In this document: in pieces, positions 23,700 to 36,334 of the stretch | Numbering within the stretch: position 1 is the stretch's first letter | Layout of the letters: every line of letters starts with the position of its first letter | Notes under the pieces: generated by a model | Told to the model about the DNA's origin: nothing | Seen by the model: only the letters and a program-made list of their open reading frames with translations | Databases searched by the model: none | Assembly (NCBI GenBank): GCA_023548195.1 | Contig: JAJHZJ010000014.1 | Location: 17,185,718-17,249,717, forward strand | DNA from: Bettongia penicillata ogilbyi | Taxonomy: Eukaryota; Chordata; Mammalia; Diprotodontia; Potoroidae | Length of the DNA: 64,000 nt | Reading direction: 5' to 3' | Made by a program: the position numbers and the translations under genes

Positions 23700-25165
23700 T
23701 ACATCATTCTCTTCTCCATTTCTCCAGTTTCTGATCAAGAGGTAACACTTCTCACTATTGCCATCTTCTCTCTAAATGTATTACTTTCTATCATTTTTTC
23801 AACTCTATGCCTTATCCTTAGTCCGAGGACCTTCAATCTCTGACTAGTCCCCAGTATTCTCAGCTGGCTCACCATCCATATCATGCCCCCTACCTGTGTG
23901 TATATTTCAAAACTGTCAACCTTCTTCTCTCTGTATTAGGGATACTTAACCTGCAGTCAGTGGATCAATTTCAGAGTGGTCTGTGACCTTGGGTTGGAAA
24001 AAAAGAATCTTTTTTCCATATAGTTAATTTCCTTTGTAATCCTGTATGGTTTTTTTTTAATTTAATCATTACTCTGAGAAGGGGTTATAGACTTTGTCAG
24101 ACTGTCTAATTGGTTCATGTCACAAACAGGTTAAGAATCCTTGCTCTACATTCCCACTTGGTGACCTCATCAACTGTCATGGACAATTATAATTTCTCTT
24201 CATAAACCCCTGATCTATAGACCCCTGATCTATAGATCCAGCCCAGTTTCTCACCCAAGTGCTATTTGTGTATTTCTACTTTCTGTTGAATATTTCAGCC
24301 TGGATATCCCATATATAACTCATCTTTTTCTTCATATCCACCTTCTGAAATTCCCTGTTTCTGTCAAGAATACCTTGTCATCTAGGTTCACAAGTTCACC
24401 ATTACTCTTGATTTCTCCCTTTTCCTTATCCCCATATATTTTTTCATTAACCAGATCTTGTCATGTCAGTATCTATCACATCTCTTGTATTCTTCTGTTT
24501 TCCTCACGTGGCTACCACCTACTTCAGATCCCCGCTACTTTGCACCTGTACTGCTTCCTGATTGTTGTCCCTGCCACAGTGCTTTCAGTACTCTGGTTTT
24601 CCTTTAGGCAGCTGCCAGGTGATTTTCCTAAAGTACAGTTTGGCAATGTCACTTTTTAGCTCACCAAAGTTCCCTTTTCTCTCTCAGGTAAAATGTAAAT
24701 AAATGTTCCTGTGTTTGGCATTTGAAGCTCTTCATAATCGGGCTCCTACAAATTTTTCCAGTCGTGTTCTACATCACTCCCCTTTCTGTGCTCTGTGGCC
24801 TAGCCTAGTTGTCTTTGCGGTTCTTCTCCTGTTCTATCTCTCTCATCTTAGTGCTTTGCATTGGCTCCCCCTTGGGTCTGGGATACATTCTGACCTAATC
24901 GCTGCTTCTTAGATTTGTTTCCTTCAAAATTATGTTTAAGTAACGTTTTTTAAATGGGGTCTTTCCTTTTCTCTTATCTTCTCCCATACTATTATTGTCC
25001 ACCTGTCCCAAAAATTCATCTTATATCTATTTTTGTATTATACTTATTTATGTACATTTTGTCTCCAATAGAATGTAAGATCTTGAGGGCAGAGACTTTA
25101 TTTTTGTCTTTTCATTTTTATCTTAGTACAAAGCAAGTAATTAATAAATTGTTGATTGATTGAAA
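23700..25165 (+). repeat. CR1/L2-like LINE tail, long copy
   Basis: Pyrimidine-rich with the family order 'gcatttgaagctcttcataa', 'ctccaatagaatgtaagatc', 'ttgagggcagagactttatt' and 'ttaataaattgttgattgat'. The part from about 23930 to 24150 may be an inserted hAT-like fragment ('gtggtctgtgaccttggg'). Confidence 0.55.
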
Positions 25166-25359
25166 ATAGTTTTAGATACATGAATCTTGTCACATTTTAT
25201 TTGTGTTTCCTGTTATGCAGAGAAAACAAAGTGATCATCATTATTTCTAGGTCTTTTTCCTTTCTGTTTTTTATCTCTTTTGGGATGTGTGTGTTCATCC
25301 TTTGTTGCAGTAGAAGACCATGCCATCAGAGAAATAATGACATAATTTGCTCTTGACTT

Positions 25360-25535
25360 TGTTTTGAGTGAGGGAGGTGCAGGTCACCTGCCTTACTTCT
25401 CCTCCAGAGCCATCTGAGTTTAGTGACCAGACATTCATCAGTATGACTGGAGATGACCTAGTATGAGGCAATTGGGGTTAAGTGACTTGCCCAAGGTCAC
25501 ACAGCTAATGAGTGTCAAGTGTCTGAGGTGAGATT
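25360..25535 (-). repeat. tRNA/CORE-type marsupial SINE
   Basis: The reverse complement matches the SINE at 52490-52765: 'gcctcatactaggtcatctc', 'gtgaccttgggcaagtcact' and 'taaccccaattgcc'. It is followed at low coordinates by the 'agtgaggtgcaggtcacc' tail. Confidence 0.8.
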
Positions 25536-25539
25536 TGGT

Positions 25540-28500
25540 TATATTTGAAATTGTGAAAAGGTGAAATGTGTCAGTCTTAATTTAATGTTTAAGATAGGTT
25601 AGAATTTATTAAACTCTGGTGGAAGTAACTGGAAGATTAGCAAGTGAAAAAAAAAAATCTCAAGCAAACAACCTAGAAGGGCTGAGAGTTTTCAATTTAG
25701 GTTTAATTAGATCTTGAAGCTAAAGTTCAATTATATATTCAAATTCAAATTAAATCAATGTATCTGATATCAGACAATTTGTTTAAAGTGACAAAAAAAT
25801 AAGTTTTTCTGTCTTTTAAAAGTGATCACTTGAGGATAAGGTTAAAAGAGTTTTTATTATTATTATTGTTATTATTTTTTGCAGGGAGGAGGGGAAGAAA
25901 TGTGGCTTTCTTGGTATATAAATTGTTAGACATTTAACTCCCTCTAGTTTCTAAGGTTTGGGGTAGGACAAAATTGTTAGATATTTTATTTTTATTTGGA
26001 ATATAACGGAGGATAAAGGTAGCCTGAGTAAAGTAGAAAAGAAAAAGGTATTGTGTAAAGAAAAACGGGAGACAGGAAAGCAACAGGCCCATGTGCTTTC
26101 AGCCGCTCCCTTCCCTATATTATTTCAGAAGATTTGGGTGTGTTGAGGAAATGAAAATTTGTAATTTGATTGAAAAACCGACAAAGTTATAGAAAGTTGA
26201 ATTAAATTTAAAAAATAGGTATTGATTACTGTGATTTGTAATTGCTACAATTCAATTAATTATTAAGTCACCAAGTTCCCTGCTTGAAAGGGAAGTAAAG
26301 CCCACCTGGTAGACATTGGTTGAAAATTAATAAGATCTCTTTTACCTGGACTAAAGACAGAATATTAACTAAAGTACACTTTAAGTTAACATGATTTAAA
26401 ACTTTTTAAGAAAAGGAGGAAGGTTATTCAGATTGAACATATATATATGTATGTATATATATATATATACATACATATATATATTTAAAATGCATATATA
26501 TTGTTACTTGGCATTTATGATTGTAAGGTGCTTAACATAAAGGACTGCAATATAAGGTAGTTATTCCATACCTAGTAACTTTGAAATGAGTTTTAAATGC
26601 CAAAAATAATAGGATAATTTCTGGAAATGCATTTGATAATGTGTTTCTAAACTGGATTGTATTTCTATAGAAATTTGATAATTTGAAACTGTTATAATTT
26701 GTTATAAACAAGCAGGAATAATGCTACTGATGTTTGCTATGATGTAAATTTTCCATTTGAAATCTGGGCTATCATGAAAATGTGTATGCAGTGGGTTAAA
26801 AGTTGTAGTTTAGCCTCTGTGCAAGGTGATTTGGAAATGCATGCACCTAAATGGATAATGAGATGTTTCAAGGTTTAAATACATAATAACGTATCAGACA
26901 TTTCTAAATTGTGTTTTTGGGTAAACAATTATTAGTCCTGTGGTTAAATGCAATTTCTCTTCATTGTACTGTCAGAGAAAAACAACGAATGGGTTAAGAA
27001 GCTGTTAAGTAAGGAGAAGTTTTTATGAATTTTGAGTAAAAGTTACTGTGTTGTAAATTTTCTATCAAGAAAATGAAAATCCTTGAAGAAAAATAAGTGT
27101 GATTTTTTTTTTAAAGCCTGTTTCATCTAAGGATATATTTGTGTATGTTAATCTGGAGATTTATGCTCTAATACGTTAATTCTGCAATAATTTAGGAGTT
27201 AAAAAAACAAAGTGGTTTATATGGTTAGTAACATTAGGTTGGTTAACAGAATTCCAATGTTTAAAGGTTTATTTTTGCCTTAAAAGAGAAGTTTTAATTA
27301 AAATTGTTTTACTGTCATTTGTGAAATTTGTGAGATTGTTGGCTAAGTTATATGGGGTTACTATTTTAATGCTAATCCCTAAAAATTAATTGCTTACTAT
27401 AAAAGAAAAGGAGGGTATTGGGTGAAAACTTTATTTGGATAGGTTCCGCCTATTCAGAACAGTCCTTCTATAGGTTTGGGACTTGGCAAGCAGGGGCACT
27501 AGCGTCAGCCCCCTCCCTGGGGTCCGTGTTGATTCCCCTTATTTGTAAAATTGCCAAGGACCCTGGAAACCATCTGTGTGGACAAGGTCATCAGCCCCTG
27601 GAAAAGGACTTGTATGGATTATGTAGTTCCTAAACAACGAAAGGATTTTTAACAATTGGCTTTTACACCAGGACAAATGTAAACTTAAAAAAAGGAAAGA
27701 TGTTAAATGGAATCCTTTATTGTTTGTGAGTCCTGGTAAATCTTTATTGCTAATTGCAACTCTGTGAGAATAAAATAACTGTTTGGTTCTAAGCTGTGAT
27801 TGCTGAAACTTGTTGTTTGAGTTCTTGGGATCATAATTATAATTAGTCTTGTTTTGAGTTTGAATTTAGGTATAGTTGTCTGCATGAAATCAGTATCTGG
27901 GGGAATGCCATTAGCTACTCAGAGAGAGAATTTGAGTGTTATTCCTGAGTCTGATTATCTAGTCATATCCTTGCTTTTCCTTTTTATGGCATGTTTCTGA
28001 AATCAAAACAAGTAGTAGAAGAAGTGAGCACAATGCAGATATGTAGAATTTTGCTGTTTTCAATGCAACAGTTGGGTAAAGTTGGTACTCTTCTATAGTC
28101 TTGCAAAGAATAAATTCACTGGAATAAGAACATTCTTTCTGAATGATTTGGGAACAATAAGATAAAAGAAAGGAAACATAGATAAAAACACAATGTTGAA
28201 ACATTATCCTATAGACTAAGACTGGGATTTAAAGTTAATGGTAATAAAGGTACATCAATATGGAATAAGGTTTGTACATGTTACAAAGTGATGTAAGAGC
28301 AATTGGGTTTTAATACAATTGACTGAGTTAATTACTGAGACCAAATCAGAGACAGCTTCAGTTTGGGGAAAAGAATTTCAGTGTAAGTTTCTTAGAGGCA
28401 GGTTAACATTTGCATTCATGGAAAAGTTAAATGTTTTTGTTTTGTTTGAGCTTATCATATGTGTAACTCATTCATTAGACTGAGCATGGTTAGAAAGAGA

Positions 28501-29970
28501 TAGAAGAGCTTGGGAAACAGAGGTAAATCTATTAGAGCAATAACTTATGAGTTTAATGGTAAATCTGATTTTATGTTGTTATTTATTCAGGAACTAGAAC
28601 AAATATAAAAAGGCATGCAAGCTACTTAAGAGAGGTACCTCAGCCAAGGTAAAATTATAGTCATATCTGAAAGTGATTATTGGAGCTTGCTATTTTAAGA
28701 TTTTGTGGGAGTATTAATTGACTTCTGAGTCAAACTCCAGGTATGGATATAAGAAAAGACTTTCTGAACCGCTGATCAATGATGCCAGTGAACCAGTGAT
28801 ATATAGGTATGAACTGCAAAAAGGTGATATCCTATGGGCTTTTCCACCTGAGCTGAGGTAGGATTCTCCTGACTCAATTTCCCCATTGACACCTGGCAAA
28901 CTTTAAGCCTAAGTGCCAGTTGACAGTCCACACAACTTCTTCCTGGAAACTGACATGAAGTTAGGGAAATGTTCCCTTGCTCCAGCTACATCCCTACTCT
29001 TAGTGGCAAATTCTTATAGTAAAAAGTTTTGTAAGCATAATACCAGATCTGTTAAATAGTAAGTTGGTAGGGGAACATCTGAGGTTAAGATGTAAGTCCA
29101 AGATTAAGATACTAGGCTTGGGATTTTAGACCAACAATAATAAATTAAGGTTCTTTAATTCTTAGTAATAGTATGGAGACAGTCAGGTTGAGGGCTTGTG
29201 AAGTTAGGATACTTATATTATTCTTATCTCAGTTAGTTAATGTTAAAGGAAGAATGGTTTGTCATCCTTGTGAATGCTTTAAAGAGGTATAGCATGACCA
29301 GATGTTGGAAATGTTTATGACTTGATACGGACTATGTTAAAAATTGATCATTTGTTGTATTTACGGAGGTATTGGAATCTGTTATTAATTTCTTAGTAAA
29401 GTCTCATCCTCTTGATGGAGGAATGAATAATTTAGGACAATTGGCCAAAGTTCCAATTTTAATTTTGTAAGAGTGATAAGGGTAATAAGGCTTAAGAATG
29501 ATAATTCATAAATTGTGTCAGGATCAATTTTGTAGGAGAATGGACACAGGAAAAAGGACTTCTACAAAAGATGGCAAGAAGATATTCTGGTGAAGATGGC
29601 TTGAACGAACGAACATCCAGACCAGAAACCCTGTGCTGCATAAGATGAAACTTCTAAGTGAACAATTTATTGATTCACCTTTTTCTTTTGGGTCTCTGTT
29701 TCTGTACTTAAGAAGGGGACTGCCTCCTTGTAATTTGTCAGCCTCTCACCTTTCTACTTAAAGGGGAGATAAATGAAGAGAAGATTTCATGTGAGAGAGT
29801 AAGGGAGCATTAAAAATGTGGAAACAAAATTTTAAGGAGGAAGTGTTAAGACCTTAGTGGAAAGAACCACAGGAAACTCTCCCTCAGACAAGGAATGTAA
29901 ACTGATGTTAAAAAAGTTTGAAGAAAGTATTAGGGAAAAAGTGTGGAAACATAACCTATATTGAAAGAAA
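25540..29970. other. AT-rich stretch, possibly the eroded internal region of an ERV
   Basis: No coding region, SINE or LINE was recognised. It runs into a retrovirus-like polypurine tract at about 29961-29975 followed by a TG-starting LTR, so part may be internal retroviral sequence. I could not identify gag, pol or env motifs or a matching 5' LTR. One short palindromic (TA)n lies at 26438-26485. Confidence 0.3.
26438..26485. repeat. (TA)n near-perfect palindrome
   Basis: Alternating TA runs interrupted symmetrically by 'tgtatgta' on one side and 'tacataca' on the other, giving an inverted repeat of about 46 bp able to form a hairpin or cruciform. Confidence 0.75.
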
Positions 29971-30128
29971 AGGAGGAATTGTGAGAGAAGGCAAAATTTA
30001 AGTTTCCACAGAAGTTGTTATTAGTTGATGAAGTCATTGAGAATAAGTCAGATAGTAAGAAGCCCAGCAGACTGCTGATGGACTCAACCAATTGGTAGAC
30101 ATTCAGTGGCCTTCAGAAAATTACCAAA

Positions 30129-31790
<1,662 letters not shown>

Positions 31791-32844
31791 CCAAATTTTT
31801 GATAAAAGGAACCAAACCCACAGGTAGCTGGAACTAGCCAAGGAAAATGACCTAGAATAACCTGGAGAAAGCTTTTCTTCACTGCACTTGCTTGATGAAC
31901 CTCATGCATAAAGTTGTCCTTCCATTTTCTGATCATGGGTCCTATGTTAAAGCATGTTTGGGAAGGGGAAATCACAGCAAGGGTGGTTATGTAATGACCA
32001 TGTAGAGAAGATGGTGACCTACTGGAGAACTGACCAGTCTGTCTCCTGGTGGGAAGATCTATCTTGAAGTAACAGTATGTAGCTCATCTCGCTTCTGTAT
32101 TCAGTGCTCTTCCTTCCTAAGGGTGGAGGTTGAGCCTGCTTTCGGCCAAAGGTGTTCAATTCATTTGAACTCTGCTGCAATAAATTTTCCTTGATGCATT
32201 ATTAAGTGTCAAGAGTGTCTCTAACAATAACTGTATTCAGCAGGATTTATTCAAGCACTGATTATCTGTTTTATGTGTTTTCTCAGTCCTTCATCGTGAC
32301 TCTTTTTTGTTCCTATTGCTTGTTCTCTAATCTTTTCTTGGCTTTTTAGAATATTGACAGTATAGATATGTAAGAGAAATTAAAACTCACTTAATTTACC
32401 TATAATTGCTAACAAGTAAAATATTTAACAGGGAAAGAAGTCAAAACTGTTGGGAAAAAATGGGATGAAGATATTTATCATCAGAATTTTATTGATTCTC
32501 ATCAAACCTTTTCTCTAACTAGATGACAGGAATTTTGAGAGTTAGATATATAGTTTGTTTACTGTCCAAGCTGGTGGGGGAGACTGGTGAAACAAGTAAT
32601 ATGAAAATCAGGTAATTTAAACTTTCTTTATACTTGGATTTGTAATGCATTATTCTTTTCTCACTTCTCTTTCTAATCTATGTAATTAATCCTTAACTCT
32701 GTTTTGATTTCCAGTCCTGAATCTCTTTACATGCCAGATATTTCTATCTGCATGTCCCATAAATGTCTCAAAATCAGCACGTCAAAACAACTCATTATCT
32801 TTTTCCCAAACCAAGTTGGGTTCTTAACTTCTCCCCTCCTTTTT

Positions 32845-32993
32845 TTAAAATCTAATTTATTTATTTTTAGTTTTCAATGTTCATTTCCACAACATTTTGA
32901 GTTCCAAATTTTCTCCCCATCTCTCCCCTTCACCCTACCCCTAGGCCGCATGCATTCTGATTACCCCTTCCGCCAGTCTGCCCTCCCTTCTGT
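32845..32993 (-). repeat. L1 3' UTR fragment, host of the HAL1 insertion
   Basis: The minus strand reads as the L1 3' end ('gttccaaattttctccccat' on +, then 'catgcattctgattacccct'). It is interrupted at 33011 by the HAL1 element, and its continuation resumes after 35918. Confidence 0.6.
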
Positions 32994-33848
32994 CATACCC
33001 CCGCCTTTTCTTTTTCTTTTTCTTTTTATTTATTTAACTTTTTACATTCATTTTCACAAAATTTGGGTTCCAAATTTTCTCCCCTTTTCTCCCCTCCCCC
33101 CACCCCAATACCCCAAGCAATCTAATTTTCCTTATCTCCAATCTGCCCTCTCTTCTGTCATCCCTCCCTTCTCTTGTCTCCATCTTCTCTTTTCTCCTGT
33201 AGGGCCAGATGACTTTCTATTCCTCATTAACTATATGTCTTCTTTCCTAGTTACAACAACAATACTAAACAGTTGTTCCTAAAACTTTGAGTTCCAAATT
33301 CTCCCCATCCGTCCCTCCCCACCCATTCCCTTTGGGAAGGCAGGCAATTCAATATAGGCCATATCTGTGTAATTTTGCAAATGACTTCCCTGATAGTCGT
33401 GTTGTGTAAGACTAACTGAATTGCCCTCCATCCTACCCTGCCCCTCCTTGTTTCTCTTCTGTCTTTTGATCCTGTCCCTCCCCAAGTGTTGACTTCAAAT
33501 TGCTCCCTCCTCCCTTTGCCCTCCCTTCCATCATCCCCCTCCTTGCTTATCTCCTTCTCCCCTACTTTCCTATACTGTAAGATAGGTTTTCATACCAAAA
33601 TGAGTGTGCATTTTATTCCTTCCTTTAGTCAAATGTGATGAGGGTAAACTTCTTGTTTTTTTTTTCCCTCAGCTCTCCTCTTTTTCCCTCCACTAAAAAG
33701 TCTCCTACTTGCCTCATAAATAACATATAATTACCCCATTCCATTTCACCCTCTTTCCTCCCTCTACATTTCTCTCTCATCATTTACCTTAATTTCTTTT
33801 AAGATATGGTCCCATCCTATTCAATTCACTCTGTGCTCACTGTCTCTG

Positions 33849-33902
33849 TATGTGTGTGCATGTGTGTGTGTGTGTTCGTGCATGTGTGTACATGTGTGTG
33901 TA
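33849..33902. repeat. (TG)n microsatellite within HAL1 spacer
   Basis: An imperfect TG repeat about 140 bp after the ORF1 stop. The equivalent place in the 58412-61168 copy has a (CA)n (60294-60344), so the repeat was in the ancestor. Confidence 0.85.
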
Positions 33903-34038
33903 TGGACCCACCAACTACCCAGATACTGAAAAGTTTTAAGAGTTACAAATATTGTCTTTCCATGTAGGAATGTAAACAGTTCACTTCTGGTAAGTCCCTT
34001 AAGACTTCTCTTTGCTGTTCACGTTTTCATGCTTCTTC

Positions 34039-35142
34039 TCATTCTTGTGTCTGAAAGTCAAATTTTCTTTTCAGCTCTGGTCTTTTCATCAAGAATGATT
34101 GAAAGTCCTCTGTTTCATTGAAAGACCATATTTTCCCCTGAAGTATTATACTCACTTTAGCTGGGTAGGTGATTCTTGGTTTGAGTCCTAGTTCCTTTGC
34201 CTTCTGGAATATCCTATTCCATGCCCTTCGATCCCTTAATGTAGAAGCTGCTAGATATTGCGTTAACCTGATTGTATTTCCACAATACTGGAATTGTTTC
34301 TTTCTAGCTGCTTGCAAGATTTTCTCCTTGAGCTGGGAGTTCTGGAATTTGGCCACAATGTTCCTAGGAGTTTCTCTTTTTGGATCTCTTTCAGGTGGTG
34401 ATCGATGGATTCTTTCAATACTTATTTTGCCCTCTGGTTGTAGAATGTCAGGGCAGTTTTCCTTGATAATTTCATGGAAGATGATATCTAGGCTCTTTTT
34501 TTGATCATGACTTTCAGGTAGTCCCATAATTTTTAAATTGTCTCTCCTGGATCTATTTTCCAGGTCAGTTGTTTTTCCCATGAGATATTTCACATTCTCT
34601 TCCATTTTTTCATTTTTTTCATTTTGTTTGGTGATTTCTTGGTTTCTCGTAAAGTCATTAGACTCCATCTGTTCCATTCTAATTTTGAGAGAACTATTAA
34701 ATTCAGTGAGCTTTTGAACCTCTTTTTCCATTTGGCTAATTCTGCTTTTGAAAGCATTCTTCTCCTCATTGACTTTTTGAACCTCTTTTGCCAATTGAGT
34801 GAGCCTATTCTTCAAGGTGTTATTTTCCTCAGCATTTTTTTGGGTCTCCTTTACCAAGGTATTGACCCGTTTTTCATGCTTTTCTTGCATCTCTCTCATT
34901 TCTCTTCCCAGTTTTTCCTCCACCTGTCCAACTTGCCTTTCAAAATCCTTTTTGAGCTCTTCCAAGGCCTGAGCCCACCCGACATCCCCCTGGGATGTCT
35001 GGGGTACCGAGTCCCCGTCTTCCACGTCTTTCCCTGATGGCAAGAATATGTCCCCCTCCTCGTCAGATCCGAATGTCGAGATCATTTGCATTTGTTGGAA
35101 AAAACTCTCTATAGTCTTATTTTTCTTTCCTTTTCTAGGCAT
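34039..35142 (-). CDS. L1-type ORF1 protein, intact 367 codons
   Basis: The product is an L1 ORF1p-like RNA-binding protein (Transposase_22 family), which in L1 trimerises and coats its RNA. Residues 1-55 are a basic then acidic N-terminus (MPRKGKKNKTIESFF). Residues 56-190 are a long heptad-rich coiled coil (for example EELKKDFERQVGQVEEKLGR). An RRM spans about 194-270 with the L1 signature RRDNLKIMGLPE (199-210), ERIHR (243-247) and PRNIVAKF (259-266). The C-terminal domain covers about 273-350 with RRAWNRIF and the RITYPAKVSI motif. The start is the first Met after the 5' UTR; another copy has an ATG in the same place. No stop or frameshift is present, unlike the other copies here. No ORF2 follows. 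Length is slightly above human ORF1p (338 aa). Confidence 0.9.
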   Translation of the reverse strand: MPRKGKKNKTIESFFQQMQMISTFGSDEEGDIFLPSGKDVEDGDSVPQTSQGDVGWAQALEELKKDFERQVGQVEEKLGREMREMQEKHEKRVNTLVKETQKNAEENNTLKNRLTQLAKEVQKVNEEKNAFKSRISQMEKEVQKLTEFNSSLKIRMEQMESNDFTRNQEITKQNEKNEKMEENVKYLMGKTTDLENRSRRDNLKIMGLPESHDQKKSLDIIFHEIIKENCPDILQPEGKISIERIHRSPPERDPKRETPRNIVAKFQNSQLKEKILQAARKKQFQYCGNTIRLTQYLAASTLRDRRAWNRIFQKAKELGLKPRITYPAKVSIILQGKIWSFNETEDFQSFLMKRPELKRKFDFQTQE

Positions 35143-35901
35143 TTTCCCAGCCAGTTACTTGACTTCTGAGATTCCTGTCCACCCCTGCCTAGATCCGCCC
35201 AGCTAGTGCTTGGGCTCTGAGATTCAAATGTGCTCTCCGCGCTAATCAATGTGAGCTTTAGTTCTGGTGCAGGGGTGGGGGCAGGGCCGCCTCCCAGGCT
35301 CGGCTTCCTCAGGGGCTTTATGCAGAGACCTTCAGGAACGGAGCGGGTGGGGGGGGCCTGCCTCCCAGGCTCAGCTCCCTCAGGTTGTTTATGCAGAGAC
35401 TTTCAGTAATGAAGATCCTGCCTGCTGCTGGGGGAGTTCCGGGCCGCCGTGGCTGCACTGCTGCTGACGCCCACGCCTGTGCCTCCACCGCTTCCTGCCC
35501 CTGTCACTGCCGCTGCCGCTTTCTCCCGAGGGGGCCCGAGTCATGGACACACTCTGCTCCCCTCTTCCAGCCCAGCCTTCTCTCTCACTGACCTGTAGCT
35601 TCTGTGGGCGGAGGGACTTTCCCGGCTGCCGGAGCTTCCTTCCCTGAAGCCTGCTCGGGTCAGCTTCTCTGGGGCCGCGGCCAGGGTAGCGCTGGGGTGG
35701 GGTCCGCTTTCCGGGGCGCGACGGACCCTGGGGATGGCTCTCCAGGGCTCTCTGGAAGGGAAATCTCTTCCACTCTGTTTCTGTACACCTTTCAGTGGTC
35801 CAGAAGTTAAGGGGCTCTCTTTTTACATTAATTCTATGGGCTGTGGTTTCGGAGCTCGTAAACCTGCGTCCTTCTACTCCGCCATCTTGGCTCCGCCCCC
35901 C
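35143..35901 (-). promoter_or_regulatory. HAL1/L1 5' UTR, CpG-rich, presumed internal promoter
   Basis: This is the 5' UTR of the intact element, GC- and CpG-rich (notably 35240-35730) in an otherwise AT-rich intron. L1 5' UTRs normally carry an internal Pol II promoter; here that is inferred by homology. Purine/pyrimidine runs and CCGCC/GGGGCGG-like boxes are present. It lies antisense to BRMS1L. Confidence 0.5.
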
Positions 35902-36334
35902 CATACCCCCCCTTTTCTAATCACCATCCCTTCTATTTTTTTTGACCATTTTAGATCCTTTTTATTCAATGAAAAACAAAATGAATATGAGAAAATATAG
36001 AGTCTTCCTCTGCTCTTGTTACAATGGCTCACTAATATACCACCCACTTAAAAATTTGGTTAGGCAGAGAACAACTGTAAGCAAATGAGAATTACAAGAA
36101 TGCAATTTCCATTAATGTGTCAAAACAGACCATAGCCTTATTATTAATAAAAAGTAAAGGGTGGCCCTAGTCTGAATTATGCAGTATTAAAATAAAAATG
36201 TTAACTACTTTTCAGTTCACAGCAATACCAGGTTAACATGAATAGGGCACTTGGAGTCTGTTATTAATATCTGTGCAGATGATAGGATAATAGTATGTAC
36301 CAAATCAAGATCTGTAAATCAATAAAAAAAATAG

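Larger units (their letters stand above)
33012..35901 (-). mobile_element. Full-length HAL1-type element (L1 5' UTR + ORF1 + 3' UTR, no ORF2)
   Basis: Target-site duplications flank it: CATACCCCCGCCTTTTCT at 32994-33011 and CATACCCCCCCTTTTCT at 35902-35918, differing by one base. The minus strand begins with the L1 start motif (GGAGCCAAGATGGCGGAG), then a 759-bp CpG-rich 5' UTR, ORF1 (35142-34039) and about 1 kb of spacer and purine-rich 3' UTR. It ends in an A-rich tail (TTTTTCTTTTTATTTATTT on +). Nothing resembling endonuclease or reverse transcriptase lies between ORF1 and the tail. The copy at 58412-61168 has the same layout, so the missing ORF2 is a property of the family. It would need L1 ORF2p in trans. 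Confidence 0.88.

Noticed and set aside
32704..33282. A 192-codon plus-strand frame
   Set aside because: It crosses the boundary between host intron, an L1 3' UTR fragment and the HAL1 tail; pyrimidine-rich 3' UTR complement yields long Ser/Pro/Phe frames.
34169..35037. Plus-strand open frames opposite the HAL1 ORF1
   Set aside because: They are antisense shadows of the ORF1 coiled coil; hydrophobic composition is what the complement of Glu/Lys codons gives.
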